From Iamia majanohamensis (GTDB lineage: Bacteria; Actinomycetota; Acidimicrobiia; Acidimicrobiales; Iamiaceae): a stretch of DNA of 64,000 bases. Where the stretch lies: positions 1,488,001 through 1,552,000 of the forward strand of contig NZ_CP116942.1 in the NCBI RefSeq assembly GCF_028532485.1. Reading direction: 5' to 3'. Below, piece after piece: positions 16,311 to 25,935 of the stretch; within the stretch, counting starts at the first letter, position 1, and every line of letters begins with the position of its first letter. The notes beneath the pieces are model-generated. The model was given only the letters and a program-made list of their open reading frames with translations. It had not been told where the DNA came from and did no database searches. A program made the translations under genes and the position numbers.

Positions 16311-16352
16311 GTGCTCGCAACCGTACCCATCTTGATAAACAGTTGCAAGCAC
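16311..16352 (-). promoter_or_regulatory. Promoter with overlapping inverted repeat (operator candidate)
   Basis: On the minus strand a -35-like TTGCAA (16343-16348) and a -10 TACGGT (16320-16325) are separated by 17 nt, pointing at the coiled-coil gene with about a 33-nt leader. The inverted repeat GTGCTCGCAAC (16311-16321) / GTTGCAAGCAC (16342-16352) has one mismatch in 11 and centres 31 nt apart, about three helical turns. It covers the -35 and the region just after the -10. This relatively A/T-rich patch stands out from its surroundings. A dimeric repressor or an arm-spanning activator is plausible. Confidence 0.6.
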
Positions 16353-16426
16353 GACGGGGTGTGAAGATCGTCTCCCGGGCCCTCCCGGGAGCCCCCCGGG
16401 TGCCCGATCGGCGAGGGGGCAGGCGG

Positions 16427-16432
16427 TACCCT
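16427..16432 (+). promoter_or_regulatory. -10 box TACCCT for the giant glycosyltransferase gene
   Basis: A TANNNT -10 ends 9 nt before the GTG at 16442, giving a nearly leaderless transcript for the GT2-DUF5719 operon. Confidence 0.45.
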
Positions 16433-16441
16433 GGCTCGGCC

Positions 16442-19400
16442 GTGACCGCCGCCCCTCCCCCCGCCGACGAGTCCGCGCCGGCTGCGACGGCCGACCCGCC
16501 CGTCGCCGGCGGCGCGCCCGCCGTCGTGGCCGTCGTGGTCACGCGCGACCCCGGGCCCTGGTTCGAGGAGGTCCTCCGCTCCCTCGCCGCCCAGACCTAC
16601 CAGAGCCTCTCGGTCCTGGTCGTCGACGCCGGCAGCGAGGAGGACCCCGCCCCCCGGGTCGCAGCCGTGCTGCCCCGGGCGCGGGTGGCCCGCCAGGAGG
16701 GCGCCACCGGGTACGGGGCCGCCGCCAACCGGGTCCTCGAGGCCGTCGAGGGCGCCGCGTTCTACCTGCTCTGCCACGACGACGTGGCCCTCGCCCCCGA
16801 CGCCGTACGCCACCTCGTGGAGGAGGCGTTCCGCACCAACGGCGGCGTGCTCGGCCCCAAGCTGCTCGACTGGCACGACCCCCGTCGCATCCGCTCGGTC
16901 GGCGGGGCCATCGACAAGGTGGGGGCGCCGGCCCCGGCCGCCGAGCCCGGCGAGCTCGACCAGGAGCAGCACGACGCCGTGCGCGACGTGTTCTACGTGG
17001 CCGGCGGGGCCACCCTCGTGCGCGCCGACCTGTTCCGGACCCTGGGCGGGTTCGACCCGGGCATGACCCTGCACGGCGACGACGTCGATCTGTGCTGGCG
17101 GGCCCACATCGCCGGGGCGCGGGTCGTGGTCGTGCCCGCGGCGCAGGCCCGCCACCTCGAGGCCCTGGCCGAGCGCCACCCCGACGACGACCGCCGTCGC
17201 CTGCAGCAGCGCCACCGGGTGCGGTCGCTGCTCACCAACTACGGCCCCGTGCACCTGCTCCGGGTCGTGCCCCAGGCCCTGGTCCTCACCCTGCTGGAGG
17301 CCGTGTTCGCCGTCGTGGGGGGCCGGTTCCGCCACGGGGCCGAGGTCGTGGCCGCCTGGACGTGGAACCTCGGCCACCTCGGCGGCCTGCGCCGGCGGCG
17401 CAAGGCCAACAAGGCCATCCGCTCGGTCCGCGACCGCGAGGTCCGCGAGCTCCAGGTGCGGGGCAGCGCCCGGCTCACCGCCTTCCTCCGGGGCCAGGTC
17501 GGGCCGGCCGACGACCGCCTGGGCGCCCTGGCCGAGACGGGCCGCGACCTCTCCTCGGCCCTCCGCACCCCGCTCACCCGGGTGGCCGTCGCCGCGGCCG
17601 GCTTCACCCTGCTGCTCATGTTCCTCGGCAGCCGCAACCTGCTGTTCCAGCCGCTGCCCTCGGTGGGCGAGCTCAACGCCTTCCCCGACTCGGCCCTCGA
17701 GCTGCTGCGCACCCACCTCTCCGGCTGGCGGACCACCGCCGGAGGGGGCACCGCACCGTCGCCCACCGGCGACGGGGTCTTCGGGCTGCTCGGCCTGGCC
17801 AGCCTCGGGTCGATGGGCCTGGCCCGCAAGATCGCCATCCTCGGGCTCCTGCCCGCCGGGCCGCTGGGCATCTGGCGGCTGTCGCGCCCCATCGGCTCCA
17901 TCCGGGCCGCGGCCGCCGCCGTCGTCGTCTACACGGCCGTGCCGCTGCCCTACAACGCCCTGGCCGACGGGTCCTGGGCCGCCCTCGCCGCCTACGCCGT
18001 CGTGCCCTGGATCGTGCTCGGCCTGGCCCGCTCGATGCGCCTCGCCCCGTGGGGCCGCCTCGACCTCGACGACGCCGACACCGCCCACTCCGTGCCCCCG
18101 GTGAGCGGCCTGGCCCGGGTCCTCGGCCTCGGCCTGGCCATCGCCCTCGGGGCCATCGTCACCCCCGCCATCGTCCCCCTCGCCGCCCTCGTCGCGGTGG
18201 GCCTGGCCCTGGGCTCGCTCGTCGCCGGGCGGCTGGCCGGCGTGGTCCGGATGCTCGGCACGGCCGTCGGCGGCATCGCCGTGGCCCTGGTCCTCCACCT
18301 GCCGTGGACCTTCAGCCTGCTGGCCGACGGCGGCAGCTGGGCCGCGGTGGTCGGCGCCGACGAGCAGGCCAGCCGCTCCCTCGGCCAGCTCCTCCGCTTC
18401 CAGACCGGCCCCTACGGCGACACCCCGTTCGCCTGGGCGTTCCTCGTCGCCGCGGCCCTGCCCCTGGTCATCGGCCGGGGCTGGCGCCTGGCCTGGGCCG
18501 TGCGGGCCTGGTTCACCGCCCTCGCCGGGTGGGCCGTCCTCGTCGCCGTCGACGAGGGCTGGGTCACGATCCCCCTGCCGGCCTCGGAGGTGCTGCTCGC
18601 GCCCGCGGCCGTCGGCCTGGCCCTGAGCGCGGGCCTGGGCATGGCCGCCTTCGAGGTCGACCTCCGCCACTTCCGGTTCGGCTGGCGCCAGCTGGCCTCG
18701 GTGGTCGCGGCCGCGGCGGTCATCGTCGGGGGCCTGGGCCTGGTGTCGGGGTCCTTCGACGGACGCTGGAAGGTCCCCCGGGGCGACCTCAACCGGGCGC
18801 TGGCGCCCGTCCTCACCGCCGACGGCGACCCCGAGGCCGAGGTCCTGTGGCTGGGCGACCCCGACCTGCTGCCCCTCGGCGCCCACGACTACCGCGACGA
18901 CGTGGCCCTGGCCACGAGCGAGGGCCTGCCCGACGTCCGGTCCCGGTGGGCGGGTCCCCGCTTCGCCAGCACCGACCGCCTCGACCAGGCCCTCGACCTG
19001 GCCGTCGACCGCCGCACCGCCCGCCTGGGTCGCATCCTCGGCCCGCAGGGCGTGCGCTACGTCGTCGTCCCCACCAGCGAGGTGCCCGAGGCCTTCGGCG
19101 GCAGCGACCGGCCCCCGCCCCCGTGGCTGGTCGACGCCCTCGAGGCCCAGCTCGACCTGGAGCAGGTCGACACCGACCGGTCCCTGCTCGTCTACCGCAA
19201 CACCGCCTGGCGCGGCGAGGTCACGGCGGTGCCGTCGGGGACCGAGCTGCCCGACGCCCCGAGCGGGGCGGCGGCCACCGACCCCGAGGGCTGGGAGGAC
19301 GTGGCCGGCGAGCCCGAGGTGGGGCGGGTGCCGTTCACCGCCCCCGGCGACACCGACGTGGTGGCCGCGGTGCCCGCCGACGACGGCTGGTCGATGACCG

Positions 19401-19777
19401 TCGAGGGCGGCGAGGTCGAGGCCGACGAGGCCTACGGCTGGGCCCTCCGGGCCCCCGACGTGGCCGCCGGGCCGGGTGAGGTGTCCTACGCCACCGGCTG
19501 GGGCCTCCGCGCCCTGGTCCTGCTCCAGCCCGTGCTGTGGGTGCTCGTCCTGCTGGCCCGCAACCGGGCCATGGCCCGGGCCCGGGGCCACGACCGGGAC
19601 GTGGCCCCGGTCCCGGAGCCGGCCACCCCCGAGGTCGACCCCGTCGAGAGCGCCGCCGCCGCGGTGGCGGGCCTGGCCGAGCGGACCGCCGCGGCCCGGC
19701 GAGACGGGACCGACGACACCGAGGAGCCGGCGCGCCGCCGGGGTGGGCGCCGCCGCCGCAGGAAGGGATCCCCGTGA
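16442..19777 (+). CDS. Large membrane glycosyltransferase, GT2 domain plus polytopic region
   Basis: A 1111-residue protein. The N-terminal GT2 domain (about 20-330) shows VVVTRDPGPWFEEVLRSL, the DAGS nucleotide loop, the acidic LLCHDDV motif and the late motif GGFDPGMTLHGDDVDLCWR. Then come roughly a dozen hydrophobic segments between about 375 and 765, and a long C-terminal soluble stretch that ends after one last membrane helix (about 1020-1040) with a Lys/Arg-rich tail. Proteins of this layout lie beside DUF5719 and manB genes in many Actinobacteria and are thought to build cell-wall glycans. Donor and acceptor are unknown. The GTG start is chosen from a -10 box and domain placement. It overlaps the next gene by 4 nt. 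Confidence 0.82.
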   Translation: MTAAPPPADESAPAATADPPVAGGAPAVVAVVVTRDPGPWFEEVLRSLAAQTYQSLSVLVVDAGSEEDPAPRVAAVLPRARVARQEGATGYGAAANRVLEAVEGAAFYLLCHDDVALAPDAVRHLVEEAFRTNGGVLGPKLLDWHDPRRIRSVGGAIDKVGAPAPAAEPGELDQEQHDAVRDVFYVAGGATLVRADLFRTLGGFDPGMTLHGDDVDLCWRAHIAGARVVVVPAAQARHLEALAERHPDDDRRRLQQRHRVRSLLTNYGPVHLLRVVPQALVLTLLEAVFAVVGGRFRHGAEVVAAWTWNLGHLGGLRRRRKANKAIRSVRDREVRELQVRGSARLTAFLRGQVGPADDRLGALAETGRDLSSALRTPLTRVAVAAAGFTLLLMFLGSRNLLFQPLPSVGELNAFPDSALELLRTHLSGWRTTAGGGTAPSPTGDGVFGLLGLASLGSMGLARKIAILGLLPAGPLGIWRLSRPIGSIRAAAAAVVVYTAVPLPYNALADGSWAALAAYAVVPWIVLGLARSMRLAPWGRLDLDDADTAHSVPPVSGLARVLGLGLAIALGAIVTPAIVPLAALVAVGLALGSLVAGRLAGVVRMLGTAVGGIAVALVLHLPWTFSLLADGGSWAAVVGADEQASRSLGQLLRFQTGPYGDTPFAWAFLVAAALPLVIGRGWRLAWAVRAWFTALAGWAVLVAVDEGWVTIPLPASEVLLAPAAVGLALSAGLGMAAFEVDLRHFRFGWRQLASVVAAAAVIVGGLGLVSGSFDGRWKVPRGDLNRALAPVLTADGDPEAEVLWLGDPDLLPLGAHDYRDDVALATSEGLPDVRSRWAGPRFASTDRLDQALDLAVDRRTARLGRILGPQGVRYVVVPTSEVPEAFGGSDRPPPPWLVDALEAQLDLEQVDTDRSLLVYRNTAWRGEVTAVPSGTELPDAPSGAAATDPEGWEDVAGEPEVGRVPFTAPGDTDVVAAVPADDGWSMTVEGGEVEADEAYGWALRAPDVAAGPGEVSYATGWGLRALVLLQPVLWVLVLLARNRAMARARGHDRDVAPVPEPATPEVDPVESAAAAVAGLAERTAAARRDGTDDTEEPARRRGGRRRRRKGSP

Positions 19778-21426
19778 GCCCACGCTTCGGACGGAGGGAG
19801 CGCGCCGCGTCGCGCACCGACACCGGCCCGACCCGCGCCGAGCGGCGCCGGGGGACGGGCGGGCCCGGCCGGTCCGGGGCCGCCCCGAGCCGACGCTGGC
19901 CGGCGCTGGTCCTGATCGCCGCCCTGGTCGTCGGGGGGGTGGTCCTGGGCTCCGACGACGTCGCCGTCGAGGACCCGCCCCCGGCCGACCCCAGCACCCT
20001 GCTCCCGATCGCGGCGCCCGACGACGCCCTGGGCTCGGTGTGGTTCTGCGCGGGCCAGAGCGCCGGCGACGACACCCCGGCCGACGGCACGCTGGTCATC
20101 TCCAACCCGTCCGACGAGGCCGCGGCCGGGCGCATCGAGCTGGTCTCGGCCGAGGGCGAGGAGGCGGCCGACGAGGTCGCGGTGGAGCCCTGGACCACCA
20201 CCCGGGTCCGGGTGGCCGACCTGCTGGCCGGCGAGTGGGTGGCGGCACGGGTGGAGACCACCTCGGGCACCGTGGTGGTCGAGCACGAGGTGGTGGGCGA
20301 GGCCGGGCGCGACGTGGCGCCGTGCCAGACCCGGGCCGCCGACCGGCTCTACCTCCCCTCGGGGGCCACCACCCGCGACGCCCAGCTCACCCTCCTGGTG
20401 TTCAACCCGTACTCCGACGCCGCGACCGTCGACCTGTCGTTCGTCACCGACGACGGCGTCCGCCGGCCTCGCGCCCTGCAGGGCCTCCCCGTCCCGGCCG
20501 GCGCCGTCGTCCCCGTCGACGTCTCCGGCGTCGTCACCGTCCGGCCCCTGGTCGCCACCATCCTCACCGCCCGGCGGGGACGGGTGGTCGTCGACCGGGT
20601 GCAGACCTTCGACGGCCGGGGCGCAGCCACCACCGAGGAGGAGGCGGCCGAGGAGCCCTACCGGCGCGAGGGCCTCACCGTCACCCCGGCCGTGCCCCGG
20701 ACCGCCACCGACTGGGTGTTCCCGGCCGGCCTGCGGGCCCCCGGGATCCACGAGCAGATCACGGTGTTCAACCCGGGCGAGGAGCTGGCCGAGGTCGACG
20801 TCACCCTCGACCTGGCCGACCCCCAGCGCAACGGCACGCTCGACCCCTTCGCCCTGGAGGTGCCGGGGGGCGAGGCCCGGGTGCTCGAGGTCGACGAGGC
20901 CGAGGGCGTCCCCGAGGGCGTCACCCACTCGGTGAGGGTCACCTCCACCAACCAGGTGCCGGTCGTGGCCGAGCGCGCCCTGGCCGTGACCGGCGACGCC
21001 AGCTACCGGGCCCAGCTCACCAGCACCGGCGCCCCGGTCGTCTCCGAGGGGTGGGTGTTCGCCGCGGGGTGGCGGGGGCCCGACGAGGAGGCCCAGCGCA
21101 TCGCCCTGGCCAACCCGGGCGACGAGGAGGTCACCGTCGAGCTGGTGGCCTACGGCGACGGCGAGCGCAGCGACCCACTCGGCGACGAGCCGATCACCCT
21201 CGCGCCCGGCGAGCACGTGGAGCTCGACGTCGGCCAGCTGGGCGGGCTGGAGGAGGGCCAGACGTCCCTCGAGGTCACGGCCTCGGCGCCCATCGTCGCC
21301 GAGCGCCGCCTCATCAGCCGCTCGCCGAGCGACGACCCCGACGCCGACGACGCCGAGCCCGGCGTCGGGGGCTCGGCCGCCCTGGGCGTGCCCGTCGGCC
21401 CCGGCACCGCCGCCCTGGGCGAGTAG
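19774..21426 (+). CDS. DUF5719 family membrane-anchored protein
   Basis: A 550-residue protein with a basic N-terminus, one membrane helix (about 45-62) and a long extracytoplasmic part made of repeated beta-sandwich-like units. Each unit carries a version of 'xxNPxDExA' such as VISNPSDEAAAG, LVFNPYSDAA, TVFNPGEELAE and ALANPGDEEVT. This matches DUF5719, found next to a large GT2 gene in Actinobacteria. The GTG at 19774 overlaps the GT2 stop (GTGA), so translation is coupled. It is probably a partner of that glycosyltransferase in envelope assembly, which is an inference from conserved order. Confidence 0.75.
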   Translation: MSPRFGRRERAASRTDTGPTRAERRRGTGGPGRSGAAPSRRWPALVLIAALVVGGVVLGSDDVAVEDPPPADPSTLLPIAAPDDALGSVWFCAGQSAGDDTPADGTLVISNPSDEAAAGRIELVSAEGEEAADEVAVEPWTTTRVRVADLLAGEWVAARVETTSGTVVVEHEVVGEAGRDVAPCQTRAADRLYLPSGATTRDAQLTLLVFNPYSDAATVDLSFVTDDGVRRPRALQGLPVPAGAVVPVDVSGVVTVRPLVATILTARRGRVVVDRVQTFDGRGAATTEEEAAEEPYRREGLTVTPAVPRTATDWVFPAGLRAPGIHEQITVFNPGEELAEVDVTLDLADPQRNGTLDPFALEVPGGEARVLEVDEAEGVPEGVTHSVRVTSTNQVPVVAERALAVTGDASYRAQLTSTGAPVVSEGWVFAAGWRGPDEEAQRIALANPGDEEVTVELVAYGDGERSDPLGDEPITLAPGEHVELDVGQLGGLEEGQTSLEVTASAPIVAERRLISRSPSDDPDADDAEPGVGGSAALGVPVGPGTAALGE

Positions 21427-21492
21427 CCCCGGCCGCCGGTCGTCGCGCCCCCGCCTGAGGCGACGGGCGGGCGGCGTGGCAACCTCGGGACC

Positions 21493-21933
21493 GTGGAACG
21501 CCTGCTCCTGGTCGTCGCCCTCGGGCTGGTGGCGGTGGCCGTGGCCGCCCTGCTCCGGTCCCGGACCCGCCTCGACGCCCCCACCCGACCCACCTGGGCC
21601 GTGCCCGACCAGGTCGACCGGCGCGAGTTCGCCCGGCCCGACGCCCCCTGGCTGGTGGCCGTGTTCAGCTCGTCGACCTGCCTGGCCTGCCGGGGGACCT
21701 GGGAGAAGGCCCGCCAGCTGGAGAGCGACGACGTGGCCGTGCAGGACATCGACGCGATCGCGGGCAAGGCCCTGCACGAGCGCTACGGCGTCGACGCCGT
21801 GCCGATGCTGCTCGTGGCCGGTCCCGATGGCTCCGTGCGGGCCAGCTTCCTCGGGGAGCCCCCGACCGCGGACCTGTGGTCGGCGGTGGCCGACGCCCGG
21901 GCCGGCGCCGAGGGCCCGTCCGAGGGGGCGTGA
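21493..21933 (+). CDS. Membrane-anchored thioredoxin-like protein
   Basis: A 146-residue protein with an N-terminal membrane helix (about 4-22) and an extracytoplasmic thioredoxin-like fold. The active-site motif is CLAC (Cys63, Cys66) in FSSSTCLACRGTW, and VDAVPMLLV contains the expected cis-Pro. It would act as a thiol oxidoreductase for exported proteins or cytochrome maturation. It starts at a GTG 66 nt after the DUF5719 gene. It is convergent with the SDR gene that follows, with only 18 nt between stops. Confidence 0.8.
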   Translation: MERLLLVVALGLVAVAVAALLRSRTRLDAPTRPTWAVPDQVDRREFARPDAPWLVAVFSSSTCLACRGTWEKARQLESDDVAVQDIDAIAGKALHERYGVDAVPMLLVAGPDGSVRASFLGEPPTADLWSAVADARAGAEGPSEGA

Positions 21934-21951
21934 CCCCGGCCCCCGCCGGGC

Positions 21952-22722
21952 TCACATGGCGGTGAAGCCGCCGTCGAGCACCATGTTGGTGCCCACCACG
22001 AAGCGGGCCTCCTCGCTCGTGAGGTAGCGCACCGCGGCGCACAGCTCCTCGGGCCGGAGCTTGCGCCCGGCGGGGATGGCGTCGAGGAGCTCCTCCTCGG
22101 GGATCCCGGTCTCGGCCACGAAGCGCTGGAACATGCCGCCCTCGACGTCGGCGCCGATGAACGACAGGGCGTTGACGCTGATGCCCTCGGCCGCCACCTC
22201 GACCGCGACGGTCTTGGTCAGGCCGTCGACGCCGCCCTTGGCCGCGGCGTAGAGGCCGTTGCCCCGCGCCGCCGCCAGGTCGCTCGACACCGACGACATG
22301 TTGAGGATGGCCCCGCCCCGCCCGCCGGCCCGCAGGGCCCGGATCTCGTGGGCCACGCAGCTGCGCACCCCCTGGAGGTTGGTGGCCAGCACGGCCGCGA
22401 ACTGCTCCGGGGTGGAGTCGGCCACCTCGACGGGGACCTCGATGCCGGCGTTGTTCACGGCCACGTCGAGGCGGCCGTAGGTCTCGACGCAGGCGTCGAC
22501 CATCCGGGCGACCTGGGCGTCGTCGGCGACGTCGGCCACCACGAGCGTGGCCTCGCCCCCCTCGGCCGTGATCCGGTCGACGGTCTCGGCCCCCGTGCGG
22601 GGGTCGATGTCGTTCACCACCACGTGGGCGTGCCGGGCGGCGAGGTCCTCGGCGATGACCCGGCCGCAGGCCCGGCCCGCCCCGGTCACCAGCACCACCC
22701 TGCCGGTCGCGTCGTCGATCAC
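21952..22722 (-). CDS. SDR-family oxidoreductase
   Basis: A 256-residue classical short-chain dehydrogenase. The NAD(P)-binding glycine motif reads TGAGRACG rather than the usual TGxxxGIG. The NNAGI motif, the catalytic Ser in NMSSVSS and YAAAK are all present, and the C-terminus has the common LDGGFTAM ending. An acidic residue after the second strand (VVVNDIDP) suggests NAD(H) preference. The GTG at 22722 has GAGGAG shortly upstream. The substrate is unknown. It lies 59 nt downstream of ftsH on the same strand. Confidence 0.85.
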   Translation of the reverse strand: MIDDATGRVVLVTGAGRACGRVIAEDLAARHAHVVVNDIDPRTGAETVDRITAEGGEATLVVADVADDAQVARMVDACVETYGRLDVAVNNAGIEVPVEVADSTPEQFAAVLATNLQGVRSCVAHEIRALRAGGRGGAILNMSSVSSDLAAARGNGLYAAAKGGVDGLTKTVAVEVAAEGISVNALSFIGADVEGGMFQRFVAETGIPEEELLDAIPAGRKLRPEELCAAVRYLTSEEARFVVGTNMVLDGGFTAM

Positions 22723-22781
22723 CCGTCTCCTCCTCGGCGTGCGGCTCCGTGGGACCCGGGGCGCAGGGCCCCGGGGGCGCC

Positions 22782-24701
<1,920 letters not shown>

Positions 24702-24707
24702 GGGCAC

Positions 24708-24713
24708 ATGGTA
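24708..24713 (-). promoter_or_regulatory. -10 box TACCAT, leaderless ftsH start
   Basis: On the minus strand TACCAT ends 6 nt before the ftsH ATG at 24701, placing the transcript start at the start codon. Confidence 0.55.
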
Positions 24714-24764
24714 GGGGTCCCGGACCCCGTCGCGGCCATCACCGAGGGCGGTTTCGGGGGGCGG

Positions 24765-24770
24765 TACCCT
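24765..24770 (+). promoter_or_regulatory. -10 box TACCCT, leaderless DUF3499 start
   Basis: TACCCT ends 6 nt before the ATG at 24777. Together with the ftsH box this forms a compact divergent promoter pair in a 75-nt gap. Confidence 0.5.
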
Positions 24771-24776
24771 GCCCCC

Positions 24777-25016
24777 ATGGCCCGCCGTTGCGCCCGTCCC
24801 GACTGCGCCGAGGTGGCGTCGACGACCCTGGCCTACGAGTACGCCACCTCCACGGTCTGGATCGGCCCGCTGGCCGAGGAGAGCCACCCGATGCGCCACG
24901 ACCTCTGCGAGCGCCACGCCGACCGGCTCCGGGTGCCCCAGGGCTGGCAGCTGCGCGACCGGCGCGACGTGCTGCCCCTGCCGCTCTTCGGCCGCGGCGA
25001 CGCCCTGGCCAGCTGA
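24777..25016 (+). CDS. DUF3499 family small zinc-ribbon-like protein
   Basis: A 79-residue protein matching actinobacterial DUF3499. It has Cys5 and Cys10 (RRCARPDC) and a later CxxH pair (Cys44, His47 in HDLCERH), a likely metal site, plus the family's YEYATSTVWIGPL and LRVPQGW segments. The role is unknown. In many Actinobacteria this gene lies close to manB and a sugar-phosphate isomerase, as it does here 5 kb away, so a link with envelope metabolism is possible. The ATG start is leaderless. Confidence 0.85.
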   Translation: MARRCARPDCAEVASTTLAYEYATSTVWIGPLAEESHPMRHDLCERHADRLRVPQGWQLRDRRDVLPLPLFGRGDALAS

Positions 25017-25119
25017 CCGGCGGCGCGGCCGGGCCTGACCGGGAGCGGGGCGGGGCCGACCGGTAACCTCGGCCGGCCCGGGTCCTCCCTGCCGCTGCCC
25101 GTGACCTGGGCCCCCTCCG

Positions 25120-25935
25120 TTGAGCGCACCGACCCCGGCCCCCACCCGCCCCGACGCACCCGTCCCGCCCCCGGCGTGGGGCCTGGGCGAGGTCGCCCTG
25201 GCCGCGGTCGCGACCCTCGTGGTCCAACAGGTGGTCGCCGCCGTCATCATCGCCGTCGCCGGCGTGGACGTCCCCGACGGCCAGACCCCCACCGAGGCGG
25301 CGTCGCTGGCGGTCATCGCCCTGCTCCAGACCAGCCTCTGGTTCGGGATGCTCGGCTCGGTGGTGGTCGTGCTGCGGCGCCGGCGCATCACCGACCCGCT
25401 CCGCGCCCTCGGCCTGCGGGTGCGGGCCCTCGACGTGCCCGGCGGGCTCCTGCTCGGCGTGGTCTGCCAGCTGGTCCTGGTGCCGCTGGTCTCGTGGCCC
25501 TGGGCGTGGGCGATCCGCCAGGACCCCGACGAGCTGCGGGAGCCGGCCTGCCGCCTGGCCGACAAGGCCGACGACCCCCTGGGCGTCGTCCTGCTCGTCC
25601 TCATCACCGTGGTCGGTGCCCCCGTCGTGGAGGAGCTGTTCTTCCGGGGCTTCGTGCAGCGCCCCGCCGTGGCCCGCCTCGGTCGGGTGGCGGGCGTGAC
25701 CCTCACCGCCGTGCTCTTCGGCCTCACCCACTTCCAGCTGCTCCAGCTGCCGGCCCTCGTCGTGTTCGGCCTGGTCCTCGGGGTCCTGGCCGAGCGCACC
25801 GGGCGCCTGGGCCCCTCGATCGCGGCCCACGTCGGGTTCAACGCCACCACCGTCGTGTCGCTGCTGCTGCTGTCGTCGTCCGACGCCCAGTGCCGCGAGG
25901 TGCTCGGCGCGGTGGCGGCCGGGGTCCTGCCGTGA
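25120..25935 (+). CDS. CPBP-family intramembrane glutamic endopeptidase
   Basis: A 271-residue polytopic membrane protein with about seven hydrophobic segments. The CPBP (Abi/Rce1-like) motifs are complete: VEELFFRGFVQR (EExxxR), FGLTHFQ and AAHVGFNATT. It is expected to cut membrane or lipidated peptides; the substrate is unknown. The proposed start is TTG, which is the weakest part of the call. A TAACCT -10 at 25064-25069 would give a leader of about 45 nt. It overlaps the next gene by 4 nt (GTGA), so the two are translationally coupled. Confidence 0.82.
   Translation: MSAPTPAPTRPDAPVPPPAWGLGEVALAAVATLVVQQVVAAVIIAVAGVDVPDGQTPTEAASLAVIALLQTSLWFGMLGSVVVVLRRRRITDPLRALGLRVRALDVPGGLLLGVVCQLVLVPLVSWPWAWAIRQDPDELREPACRLADKADDPLGVVLLVLITVVGAPVVEELFFRGFVQRPAVARLGRVAGVTLTAVLFGLTHFQLLQLPALVVFGLVLGVLAERTGRLGPSIAAHVGFNATTVVSLLLLSSSDAQCREVLGAVAAGVLP

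Noticed and set aside
12958-16542. Minus-strand frame of nearly 1200 codons opposite the SpoIID and FG-GAP genes
   Set aside because: No domain or signal; repetitive Gly/Val/Ala/Arg/His/Pro composition. The plus-strand genes have clear signal peptides and motifs.
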